DNA from: Diphasiastrum complanatum
Taxonomy: Eukaryota > Streptophyta > Lycopodiopsida > Lycopodiales > Lycopodiaceae
Reading direction: 5' to 3'
Length of the DNA stretch: 64,000 nt
Assembly (NCBI GenBank): GCA_029204225.1
Contig: CM055095.1
Location: 72,015,347 to 72,079,346, forward strand
The notes beneath the pieces are model-generated. The model was not told the origin of the DNA. It saw nothing but the letters and a program-made list of their open reading frames with translations, and did not search any database. Shown in pieces: positions 37,599 to 48,252 of this stretch. Each line of letters opens with the position of its first letter. Positions within the stretch are counted from its first letter, which is position 1. The position numbers were made by a program, and so were the translations under genes.

Positions 37599-39558
37599 CT
37601 ATGGTAGACCATAGGACAAACATGGAAAAGTATTAATCAAAAGCAGTTTGTTAACGATAAGGCAAAGCTTTTCCCTCATAAAACCATTTTTCTGAAAATC
37701 GTCGAGTAAGATAGCTACCTCTCTTAAAAAAGTATCTTGATTGTTGCAGCAATACATAGCAGAAATAACCTGGGAGATAATTACTTTGTACGAGTTGTAG
37801 ACTGGCCTATTGGAAGCCAAATGTATGTACTGTAAGTATTGAAAAGGTAAGTCTCTTCTTTTATCAAACTTTGCAAGCTGATAAACACCGGTGTCTGGAT
37901 TAAAAGTAATCGAAATGTTCAAAAAACTGGTGGTGTTTGCTTCACAAGACTTTTTTTCGATATCAAGAAAATCTAGAGGATAAATCCAGAAGGGGTTATC
38001 TGGTACTCTAATCTGATTTTTGTCCATAAATGCATCAATAATGGGATTATTAATGAAGCAAATGTCATCAACATATCTAAACGAGTGACAGAAAACATTC
38101 ATATCTTTTTTGAGACCTAACCTGGCCAGTCTCTTAATAAAATGAGCTTCAAAGAACGCAAGATACCAGTTACACCAAGTAGGTGAGCATGAAAAACCCA
38201 TCGGTATACCATGAATCTGTCTCCAAGTTTTGTTTCCTAACCTGACAATACAATTGTCAATCAGAAAGGCATTCCACAAGCATAAGAGATTTTTATCGAT
38301 ATTGTACCATCCTTCGGACTTTTTATGATTCCATGACCATTTGAAGGCCTCCCTCTCTTGTTCCCATTTGAAACTCAGAAAACTTTTATTTGAATGTTTG
38401 AACGCATATGTAATGAATTTATTCATGATAGTTTTCAGCCCATCAGTGCCATCTAAAGGTATGTTTTCATAGCATTTAGAGATATCTGCAACCCATACAT
38501 TGGTAATCTTTGATGGTAAATTGAGATAAAAATTGATCAAGGACTCGCATTGCCAAAATAAGCATGTATCCACATTTAGGATACCCTTGTATGTTTTTGC
38601 CTTAAGGCTTGTACCTTCTTTGAGGAATGGTAACAACATACCAAAAGCTCTTGTTAGGAATTTTGCAAGTTTAGTAAAGCAACAGTCATGTGCATTGGTA
38701 ATCCATCTAAAAGATTCCTTGTGGGCTTTGTACATACAAAGTAGATATGGCAAAGAGTCGTTCCCTATGAAGATGTTGGGTAAAGATCCATTGAGTTTTT
38801 CCATGACATAAGTGATAGTTTCCATAACCGAGTTTTCTTGATCATTAGGAAAGGGGTTGAAGTCAGGACTACTGAGTCTATCCAAGGCAAGTTTTCGTAC
38901 AAGGAATTTACATATGAAACTTGGATTGTGTTGCGCCTTGTCAATGCCATTGATGTAGAGTAGATTTGTGAGCCATAATTTTTCATTTTAGCAGTTTGCA
39001 TTTTTGCAGTTGTGTCCTTATTGCCATACAGCCAAGTACTTAAATTCCATGGCAATGTTTTTACATAAAGTCGCATGCTCCCTTACAGTTTCTTCATTTG
39101 AATGTACATGCGTAGGCAACAATTTGATTAACTTGAACCACCCATCATAAAGTTCAGAAGCCACCTCATTCACATTGTTTTTTCGTAAGGTAATATGATT
39201 GAGACCCATCTCTAAAGATTTACGTAAATCGGGCTTTTAACAATATTGCTATCCATGGAAATAACATGCCCAAATTCATTTGCAACGAAGTTCTTGAATC
39301 TATTAAGAGATAAGCATTCAAATGAATGTAAGTTTTCTATGTCAAAATCACAGAAGACATCATAGGGAAAATACCAATCACTTTTGACACTTGGTAGGTA
39401 AGTCCAACCAAACGTATATCATGAAATCGTTCATCTACAACAATGAATAGTCTAAATAAAACATGAGCATAAAAAGTCTTCACATGGATTGCTTCAAAAA
39501 CTCTATTGCGGTAACATAAATGTAAAAAAGAGCTCTCTGAATCACTGCTAGTGGTCAA
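37599..39558 (-). pseudogene. Penelope-like reverse transcriptase, decayed at its N-terminal side
   Basis: The main open stretch runs from about 38988 down to the stop at 37599 (about 460 codons). Motif A is VADISKCYENIPLDG. Motif B is QIHGIPMGFSCSPTWCN. Motif C is FRYVDDICFIN, with both catalytic aspartates intact. After it come FLNISITFNPDTGVYQL and a thumb-type region with LPFQYLQYIHLASNRP, typical of the Penelope class (where it reads like YL-xx-SxHP). Upstream in the same frame lie stops near 38990 and 39018. Before these, the 39018-39209 frame (NEVASELYDGWFKLIKLL) and, after frameshifts, 39230-39558 continue the protein. About 640 codons are recognisable. The C-terminus stops 95 bp before the GA tract, leaving no room for the usual C-terminal GIY-YIG nuclease. 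The exact Penelope subgroup is unknown. Confidence 0.88.
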
Positions 39559-39889
39559 CTATAGATGTCCTGTCGCTGAGATGCTGATTTCTCTCCTTTC
39601 TGTCCTTTCTCCATCCTGCACACCGATTAATCTCGGTAAAAATTCAGCCGTTTGATAGGTAGGTCGCTCTTTGTGCTACTTTGCCCTTCCTTTCTAGTAA
39701 ACCGTCTTCTTTTTCCTGTCCCGGATGTAGATACTATGGAGTTTGGATTGTTGAGATTAAAATTGCTCGTTCTTTTGCTTGTGTTCTGAAAGTATTTATC
39801 CTGGAGAGTGGAAAAGCTTGGTCGTTTAAGGAGGCGTTCTATCTCTCGTACATTCTCAGCATCGCCTAGGTGTCATGGGAGTTTGGCAG
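39559..39889. other. Unassigned part of the Penelope-like element
   Basis: Lies between the last recognisable N-terminal RT-protein sequence and the U5-like zone. It has no clear frame. It may hold the decayed N-terminus or 5' leader. Confidence 0.4.
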
Positions 39890-40481
39890 AAGAGTCTTTG
39901 GCAAGCTCAATGGAGGCATCGACCATGTACTGTCGAATGAAAAGAAAGGTAAGGTGTGCCTAAACCACATCTCAAGATGATTTTATAGCGATAGGCCAAG
40001 CCCCTCTGTCACCGTATCAAGGCGAGTGCCATGCTGATCAATTTTGGGGCATTGGTCCGTATCAGTTTAATCTGTTTATAGTACAAGTATGAAAAGTTTT
40101 CACCGAATATATTGCTTATCGCTAACAGCCATGGTGTGAACACGTGTGCCGATGTCAGAGCAAATCCATGCTATTCTAACCCGTGTGACTTAAGAAACGT
40201 CATGCACTATTGTCCATACTCCTGAGCATATCCATGCTTTCCAGTCGTATCTCACCATACACTGATATGACAACCAAATGGGTAATAAATGATCACAAGC
40301 CATGGTTGAATAGTGTAACTACGATTAAACTTTCGTTTATCGTAGCCCCGTATCCACCCCGTGGTTTTTTGGATCCTTGTATCGGATAGGTTTCATTTTA
40401 TTGATGAGGTTCTCATGGTTTTTACAAGGTATCAGGGCAGATCCGTGCCATTCTAATCCTTATGTAAGAACCGTTTATCTT
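39890..40481 (-). repeat. U5-like zone of the Penelope-like element
   Basis: Contains TATAGCGATAGGCC (shared with copy A), GCAAATCCATGC, GAGCATATCCATGCTTTCCAG and a CATTCTAATCCTTATGTA block (shared with copies B and D). It runs without a break into repeat R at 40482, as it does in the RT-less copies. Confidence 0.7.
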
Positions 40482-40924
40482 ACGCAAATCCATGCTGTCC
40501 AAGATAACATGAGGAGAACCCTTACTTCGGGACAGCGTGGGTGTTATTAAACGCAGAAGAAAATTATATTACTTATGAAGTGATACAGTTGAACTGAGTA
40601 TAAACCAAGTAGTTTCCATACTTAGGGTCTTTAACAGTCACCTAGAATGGCATACATTTATGAAGAGACACCTTACCTTTCGAGCATATGTGATGCTTGC
40701 AAATTCTGAAAACTGCTCAGAAAATTCTTACCTGGATGATTGTAGCAGTGATATCTTGTGAGGATGCCATGTTTTAGTCCTCTTGAGTGCTCTTTGCCTT
40801 CTTGAGTATTAAGCCGTTTATAACGTTATTGTCAGCCTTTTTTAAAAAAAAAACCGAAAGTAAATACTTTATGGAGAGCCTACCATTCATTGCTTATACA
40901 AATCTGAAGCAAATGGTTTAATGT
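40482..40924 (+). repeat. Direct repeat R, right copy, of the Penelope-like locus
   Basis: 443 bp, partner of 35767-36209. Homology stops at GTTTAATGT; the U3-like sequence that follows the left copy is absent here. Confidence 0.92.
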
Positions 40925-42780
40925 ATACATGAACCAAAACATAAAATAATGTTGATGTCCCTACAATAATAGTACCCTTCTGTATTTCACATGTGTGGAT
41001 CTGAAAATAGCAATTAATGAGCATTCTACACATAGAATTGCAAGATATCCAAAGTGTAGTGCACCAATGGATAGTAGAACCTAAGAGAACCATGTATAAG
41101 CATGAATGAGATAAGAGAGAGATAATTTCTTCTCTTTCCATGAGTTACATCCTTTTATAACAGGTTCAAAACCTAAATTGCGAACAGCTCTCCTGTTCTA
41201 ATCAGCCGCTAAATGCAAAAACAGTCTAATAGACAGCTTATGCTAAATGTAATCACAGCTTTAAGTGTTCTAATTGCCCAACAGAATCTTAAAAATTAAT
41301 TCATACTCTGAAACAAGAGTACAGTCCACCGAAGAGATTAGAGATGAATTGTATGTGGTACTACTGAAATCAAATTCAACGTGAAGTATGGTTCTGAAAT
41401 AAATGGAAGAGCAATATGATAACGCGAGTTCCTCAGGCGTCAAAGACAGCCATCGTCTGATCAGAAACTGAGGAGTCGTAGACGTCCATCTTCTAATCAG
41501 AGTGAGTAAACAAGTGCATTCAATCACAACATGCATTCATCTATGTAGTACACAGATAAAAGCAAGCTGCTGTTATATTACACTGAAGCACAATACAAAT
41601 AGCAATTACAACCAAAAGGACAACGTAATTTGGAGGCTCAAATAATGTGTCTCATGGACGGAGCAACACATAATTTGTGCTTAGACGATCTATTTATAGA
41701 CTTCATCCATGTATTAATTACATTGAATCCTTGTCAGGAAAGTCGTTGTACTTGGAAGTATATGGCTTTTGTGACAACTATACACAGTATTATACGGTCA
41801 ATAATTTAGCATTGTTGACGCGGACGACGACGTCGCAAATTTTCTCACTTCGCATTTTACGTGAAGTGGTTTTCTCTCACTTCACAATTTCGAAAAGTGA
41901 CTGGGAACGTTCCTCGTTCAAAATAGATGACCTTTGGCATTTTTCTCTCTCTTCGAGATTTTGCGAAAAAGCCAAAGGTGCCCTTAAAAAGGTGAAGATG
42001 CCCTTGAAACAGTTTAACTTATGAAAATAGATGACCTTAGGAAATTTTCTCACTTTGCATTTTTCGGAAAAATGCGAAAAAGCCAAAGGTGTTAAAAACA
42101 GTTAAATTTTTGAATTGCACAAGTTTAAACTTTTGAACTATGCAAGTGTCGCATTTCAGGGAAATGCGAAAAAGCCGAAGCTGTTGAAAACATAGTTCAT
42201 TTTTGCAGACTGTCGCGACACTTAGATTATTTTTGCAAACTGTCGCGAAAGTAATGTATTTCTGCAGACTTGTTCTAAATGCTAATTTCGTGGAAGTCCT
42301 TGAAGATGGCCAAGTCTTCAATGACTTCAAATTATTGAACTTAACATCTGAACTTGAAATTATGACAGGATTGGTTACCCTTTGCTGGAGATCAGCCAGA
42401 AGCCCGTTATAGACGTTCTTCAAATAATTTGGCCGTCTAAGTTTGGGATTCCTGCAGGCATCAGATGAGCAGACGTAGAACCAAAGTTCTGACCCTAGAT
42501 CAATGATCAATAAACATGTAGGAAGAATCATGAGATAGAAATTAGTCATTCACCAAGGAGGAAACCGTGGGCTTAATTTCCAACAAGGATGATGGGATGT
42601 TTTTGTAGCTACATTCGCTTATTGATTCAACTGCTTCAATATCCTACACTCTTGTTGATTTGTTTGAGGATTTGTCAACTACTCTTAACTCTGTGTCGGC
42701 TTCTAATTTGACTTCTATTGTTTAGGGCCTTTCTTCTTCTGCTTGTTTGAGTTTTTGTTTACATAAAGGACGTGAGAGTA
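40925..42780. other. No recognisable gene; repeated GCGAAAAA words and small hairpins
   Basis: 40925-41800 is AT-rich and could be LTR sequence of the interrupted copia, but this cannot be shown. 41870-42260 contains several GCGAAAAAGCCAAAGG words and complementary CCTTTGGC words that can pair over 30-50 nt, plus two TGTCGCGA words. Frames here are short and biased. Confidence 0.5.
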
Positions 42781-43055
42781 TGTATTCGAGAAACTAGATG
42801 ATCCATTTCTTCGATTCTCTTCCTATAGCAACATCGCGATAACTCTTAATAGAGTTAAATCTAAGTGTGTCATGATGATCGTCACCCAGTTTTCATATGT
42901 GGATATCATGCTCGATAGTAGTATCATCATTGCACCTTGATTTTATATGACTGATAAGACAATGGCCCTATGTCGCAAGAGGTTCTTGAATTAATGAATG
43001 TGATTTTGTAGTGAATCATCAACCTTTGCGGCGTAAAAACTTTTTCTACTTGTTT
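42781..43055 (-). pseudogene. Ty1/copia gag fragment, second copy of the relic 1 family
   Basis: Aligns with 1-245 of this window in the same orientation: shared blocks are TGATGATCxTCACC, AGGTTCTTGAATT and AATGTGATTxTGxAGxGAATCATC. On the minus strand it encodes SLQNHI and FKNLLR, the same Gag region as relic 1, with stops. It breaks off at about 43055, where a cluster of hairpins begins. Confidence 0.75.
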
Positions 43056-43193
43056 TTTATTCTCTTTTTTTGTCGTAAATTTTTTCTGACATGCACCTTC
43101 CGCATCCCCGAACGGAAAGTGCATGTGAAATTTTTGAAAAACAAAAAGGGAGGCGCAGAAATGACGTTTTGTGAGGCACCCTTTTACGTATTA

Positions 43194-43317
43194 TGGAAGG
43201 AGCCGGGCAGAGGCCATTCTGCCCGGTAAGGATTTCCAAAAAATTTTTAGGCGAGGGAGCCTAAAAAAATTCTGGAAATCCTTACCTGGCAGAATGGCCT
43301 CTGCCCGGCTCCTTCCA
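43194..43317. repeat. 59-bp near-perfect hairpin
   Basis: Left arm 43194-43252 and right arm 43259-43317 are each 59 nt and pair with about three mismatches around a 6-nt loop (GAGGGA). The arm starts TGGAAGGAGCCGGGCAGAGG and ends TTTTTAGGC. Confidence 0.9.
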
Positions 43318-43345
43318 TTGCGTAATGGATTTTTGGACCCATTTT

Positions 43346-43460
43346 AAACCAATCCTTGCTGCCATGTGGCATACGCAAGCAGAATCAGCACTAAAAAAAT
43401 TTTAGACCAATCCGATGCTGCCACGTGGCAGACTCAAGGCAGAATCTGCACTAAATTTTT
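43346..43460 (+). repeat. Tandem duplication, two units of about 57 bp
   Basis: Each unit contains ACCAATCC, TGCTGCCAYGTGGCA, CAGAATCWGCACTAAA and a T-rich tail. The two units differ at several positions. Confidence 0.8.
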
Positions 43461-43529
43461 TTTTTAAAAAATAGGTGACTATTCTGCTTTTTAATATGTT
43501 CAGAAATGGGCAGAATAGTCACCAAAAAT

Positions 43530-44257
43530 CCATTATGGAGAGGTAAGGAGATTCTCAAGAGTAGTATGAAAATGAGAAGGATTGATTTCTAGTGTCTATG
43601 GGAGGAAATCATAAATAGCTTTATTTTGATCACAAGATTGAACTCTTTAGGAGAATGAGTATCAAATTGAGCACAATTAAAAGAGGCTCTTTCAATAGTC
43701 AAGGCACAAGCACACCAAACATTCACCATATCGGCAATAATGCTATCTCAATCAGTGGGAATGGAGATTTTTCTGTTGTGAAGCGAGGTGGGTTGTGTAG
43801 GTCATTTCTAGCAGTCTTAATGCAGAAGTCTCAGAAGGTCTTTGAAAGAATATCAGTCATTGCATAGCTAAAAATTTGATTTTGCTTTTTCAACCAAGTT
43901 CTGACACTACTTGAATGACAACAGCACATTAAAGTCAGCAACTTGTTGAAAATTCAGAAAATAGAGTGTCAAGAAGAAGTCAACAGTTCCAAGCATCAAG
44001 TAAAGATCACCAATTACTATTGTGCTCCTTTCTGTACATTTCACAAGGCATACCTGCTGATGTATTGCAGCTAGACCTTGCTGAATTGGAGCACCTCCCA
44101 CTGCCCAGCACTATATTGGAGAGTCAATTTACATTGAGTGGCAATTGCCTTTCATGACCACATTCTTTGTTCTTATGTGAACAACCAAAAGAAACTAATA
44201 GAATTCTCTATCTCCTACTTTCTGTTAGTCAGAGAGATGCTTTGCAATGCCAAATTT
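43530..44257 (-). other. Downstream region of the DUF630/DUF632 gene
   Basis: No independent coding frame. The 3' untranslated region of the gene must lie in the upper part of this stretch. Candidate poly(A) signals are not distinctive. Confidence 0.4.
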
Positions 44258-47200
44258 TCAATTCTCAACATGGCCGTGAAGATCCTGGTATGTCTGCATG
44301 CAGACCTTTGCAAAGTCTGATATTGCCTGCAATAAGTCAGGCATGGAAACTTTGAGACTCTTCATTGTAAGATTGCGAGTCTGATTCATGGCCTTTGTGA
44401 ATTTCTCCTTCTCGGTTTCAACAGTTAGTTTTAGTGCCTCCACTGATTGCCTTCGCTCGAAGAATATAACTTTTACGGCCTCGCCAGTTACCTCATCACC
44501 ACTATTCTGTGATGCGAACTTCTTTTCTGCATCTCTTAGAGATGCAATCTTTTTGTGCAAATCCCTTGCCAAAATATCACATTTTTTGTGAATCCTTAGC
44601 TCATCTTCTTGTTTCCTGTTAACATCTCGAATGGCATTAGCAAAATTCTGAACTGCATCACCAACATTTCTCTCTGGTAGTCTATCCAAGGCCGCTTGCC
44701 ATTCTTGACACAGGTTGTACATTGATGTTACTTTCATGCCTACAGTTTTGGAGTCACTTTCAGTTTTGAACAAACTAACCCAAAGCCATTTGTACACATT
44801 ATGAATATAATCCTTCTGAGTGCTGATTACATTTTTGAAGCTAGTCTGCCAGTTTCTAAGAGCAGCTTCTAGCTGCACAGTGGCATCTTTGTGAGATTTG
44901 CTGGTTGACTCAAGTGCTCTATTTTCTGGGATTTTGATCGTGGAAAAGAAAAGCATTTGCTTTTTGTAGCATTCATATGTTTCCGTCCACATATGGGTCA
45001 ACCTGTAGAATAGAATTGCCCAGTTTCAGATGTAAAGAAGCATATTACGAATAACGAATCTTTTCATTGGATCTTTAAAAGCAAGTTTTATAAGCCAAAG
45101 CTCTCAGCGCATATCGTTCATATGAAGTTAAAAACAATCAGCTATTAACAGCAAATTCACCCTTTATTCTTCCCAACACCCTTTTAGCAAGCATACGGAC
45201 ATTCTAGTTGATTGAGTTCTTCCCCTGGTCAGAACTTTAGAATATACTTCGTTAATATGTACTTGTAAGCCTTTGAAAACTTGTGCTGCATTCCATGGGT
45301 ATCATCTGCATTTCAGCATCTTTGCTCTGGTGAAGAGTTTTACAGAAATAAAGTGGTCATTCAGTAAAAATGATAGGTAAAGGCTTTCAGCATCAATTTG
45401 CATTCAACGATCCAGCTGTTGTTTGGATTTCTCAGGGTGAATGCTCTTATCAAAGTTACAGGTGGTTTTACTGAGTGGGCAAACAAGTACTGAAACACAT
45501 TGTTTAGACAGAGAAGCGGGCGTTTATACTTACTGGTGTCAGATCTGAAAGGATTTCACACTGCTTACCACAAGTGATACCACAAGTGAAAGAACAGTCA
45601 TGAATATGTATGCACTAATGAGATTCCTGTTACAGGCTCCTCAAAATGCTCATGAAAACAACAGGACAATTGGGAAGATGGAAGTTGTGTCAGAAATATG
45701 AGTGGCAGATTCCATAGATTAGCATGCTGCACGTAAGCTCTGCTTCAAAACGGCAACTCACCCATCCAAGAGTTCAAGCAACTGCGGGTACACTTCTTCA
45801 TCGGTGACTTTCTTGATTGCTGAAGAGGTTGCCTCCATGGCTTCATGGGAAACCATCATTTGTAATTCCAAGGTCTTAATAGTCGCTCTCGTCTTTTCAA
45901 TTCTTTCGTGATTGGCACCTTTCATATCAAGGTTAAATAGCAATTTGCGTTTCTTTCCAAGCTCAAAACTGATCGATTCCAAGGCCTGTACAAGAGGCAG
46001 GTTATCCTCCTCTCATGGCAACATTGAATAAAATGCAAACATGTTCTATTCAACGTTGCTATTTCAATACATGGATTGCCAAATGTATGACTTCACTTTA
46101 GTCCAGCCATTTGAAGTGATGCAAATGCAGAACATAGATTTATGATAGCTTTGCAGAGATTTGTACTGAATAACAGACCTTTGCTTCCTGGTAAAGTTTC
46201 TTCTCCCATGCATATAGTCTACCGAGGGTTGATGCATGGCTCGGGAACACACCACCTTCCTCGCTGATGGAGTCTTCACTAGTTTCTGTACCATTCCAAG
46301 AAAGAGGTGTTCTTGGTGACCGACTTCCCAAAGAAAGTCCACGTAAAAGCCTTGATGAATGATCTGAGGGACCTGTAATACCGAACATACCTAACAAAAT
46401 CACCCGACTGCCTTCTCTGTGGTTTTGTTTCAGTTGCACTTTGTTTTGCTTCAATTCTGTCAAAAACACTCTGACTCAAAGTTCCAGGTGCCGTTGTACG
46501 GCACCTGGTACGGCATGGGTGCTTTCTGCAATAAAACTGTATACACGATATGTGTGGTGGTATTGCCACTAGAAAAGATCTGCAGTTGTCTGCTTGTTGT
46601 TCTACTTGTTGACTAATTGGTCTGGCAATCTTCCTGTTAAAACCTCAGAAAGTTTTTCTCTTGCAAACTTGCCTTTTTATCTTCCCTGCGACTCACTAGT
46701 TCTCTTGAATATCATCTACCCACTTATAATTTTAGTCTGTAATATATGAGTGCCAATCTGAGTGACAAGGTCAACCATTCTTTCAATTTTGAGTAGCCTC
46801 AGATTGGCACTCATATATTACAGACTAAAATTACAAGTGGGTAGATGATATTCAAGAGAACTAGTGAGTCGCAGCGAAGATAAAAAGGCAAGTTTGCAAG
46901 AGAAAAACTTTCTGAGGTTTTAACAGGAAGATTGTCAGACCAATTAGTCAACAAGTAGAACAACAAGCAGACAACTTCAGATCTTTTCTAGTGGCAATAC
47001 CACCACGCATATCGTGTATACAGTTTTATTGCAGAAAGCATGACTTATGATCTCAGTTCTAGTCAAGCACAAGTTGCTTCTTTACTTTAGAGCATTTTCA
47101 GAAAGTTTTAGCTTGTATAAGAGTGTTAAGTATACCTCTAGATTCCATTACGTTTGAGTTGTAGTGAACTTTGCCGGCTTCAAGCAAGCGAGAAACATCC

Positions 47201-48252
47201 TTCCCACTCTCAGAAGCCATTAAAAACAGTTCATCGATTTCCCTAAAGACATCCAGTGGATCCATGCCCTTTGGCGGAACCATCACTGTAAGAATGTTCT
47301 TCTCTGCTTCTTTTTTCTCCTCAGGCAACTCCTCAACCTGTTTCTCTGGAGTCTCTTTCTTCTTTTCTGTTAGTTCTTCCTTGAGATCTTCTGTCTTCTG
47401 CTCTTGTTGCCGCATCAACTTCTCCTCTTTCTTCAGATCCAATTGTTCTCCTTGTTCTTGTCCTTTGTCGTCTGTTTTCTGATTTTGCTGCTCTATGATC
47501 ACAAGTGGCTCCTGCTTTGCCTCTTGTACTGGTGCATCTAGCCTAGCCGATTTCTCTGGTACTTCATCTTCCATAATTTGCACTGCTGTGGTGTGCTCGG
47601 ATCTTCTCCGTTCAATTAAATGTATAGGTATGGGAGGCTGAAACAGATCAAACCAATCCCAACCTATTTCAGAGGGAGGAGGAGGAGGAGGACTGCCAGG
47701 ATGGAAGGCTGGCTGGGGGGATGGCGGATAAGTATTATTGTACAAGTAGACAGGAGGTGAATCATTATATAAGTAATCTTGATATCTTTGGTGATCCGCA
47801 TCTTCTTGTTTCTTCTTAGGGCTGGTGGGAGGAGAGAACAACGCCAGGGGGGCGGAAATCACCACTTTTTCAGAAGGAAAAGGAATGTTTTTCTGTGCCA
47901 ACGGTGGGAGGCTTACTGTTTTTGGGATCTCCGCAGCAACAGGGGTAGCTGGTACATCAGAAGACGGTGGACGTGGTAGGGGAGCAGGCGGGGGTGAGGG
48001 TGGTAGGGGGGGTTCTGGTGGCGCTCCAGGAGGAGATGGTGGTGGTGCAGCGGAGCTGCGATTCTGCTCTCTAAATTCAACCTCAGCAAACTGCCAGAAG
48101 GCACCTCCAATATTTCGGAGAGCCTGGAAGTACTCGGCCTGGGCAGCTGCAAAGACAGTTCGAGATTTCACTGCCTGTTTCACAAAATTCTTTTGTTTCC
48201 TGCATGTGGAAACTCTCTCCTCATCCTCTACTTTCGAATTCCTGCAACCCAT
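44258..48252 (-). CDS. DUF630/DUF632 protein (REL2/NRG2-like), four exons, 759 aa, intact
   Basis: Plant proteins of this family include rice ROLLING AND ERECT LEAF 2 and Arabidopsis NRG2; they act at the membrane or in the nucleus in leaf development and nitrate signalling. Exons, minus strand: 48252-47136, 46372-46179, 45985-45762, 45002-44258. All three introns are GT-AG and the phases (1, 0, 2) join exactly. The start was chosen because MGCRNSK is the family's N-terminus, with Gly2 and Ser6 fitting N-myristoylation and Cys3 palmitoylation. Residues 1-60 are DUF630 (VKSRTVFAAAQAEYFQALRN). Residues 75-130 are proline-rich. Residues 240-320 are a K/E/Q-rich coiled coil. DUF632 spans about 323-640, with DVFREIDELFLMASESGKDV, LGRLYAWEKKLYQEAK, YNLCQEWQAALDRLPE as landmarks. 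The length is normal for the family. I see no stop or frameshift. The function in this species is inferred from family only. Confidence 0.93.
46484..46508. repeat. 11-bp perfect hairpin next to the large inverted repeat
   Basis: CCAGGTGCCGT, a 3-nt loop (TGT) and ACGGCACCTGG. It lies 12 bp outside the left arm, still within intron 1, on the acceptor side of the hairpin in the minus-strand transcript. Confidence 0.85.
46520..47040. repeat. 243-bp inverted repeat inside intron 1 of the DUF630/DUF632 gene
   Basis: The left arm, 46520-46762, and the right arm, 46798-47040, have exactly equal length. They pair with about five mismatches in 243 (about 98%). The loop is 35 nt (46763-46797). The arms start TGCTTTCTGCAATAAAACTG and end GCCAATCTGAG at the loop. 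The pair fills 521 of the 763 nt of intron 1 (46373-47135). It contains no ORF and its ends match no element I know. The high identity means the duplication is recent or the pairing is maintained. Confidence 0.95.

Larger units (their letters stand above)
43083..43525. mobile_element. Cluster of nested hairpins, possible MITE or foldback element
   Basis: Three separate inverted repeats lie side by side. 43090-43127: a 14-bp stem (ACATGCACCTTCCG and its partner, one mismatch). 43194-43317: a 59-bp stem with a 6-nt loop. 43474-43522: a 14-bp stem (GGTGACTATTCTGC and GCAGAATAGTCACC). Between the last two is a direct duplication (43346-43460). TTACGTATTATGG and CCATTGCGTAATGG flank the second hairpin. 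No ORF is present. Confidence 0.65.
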
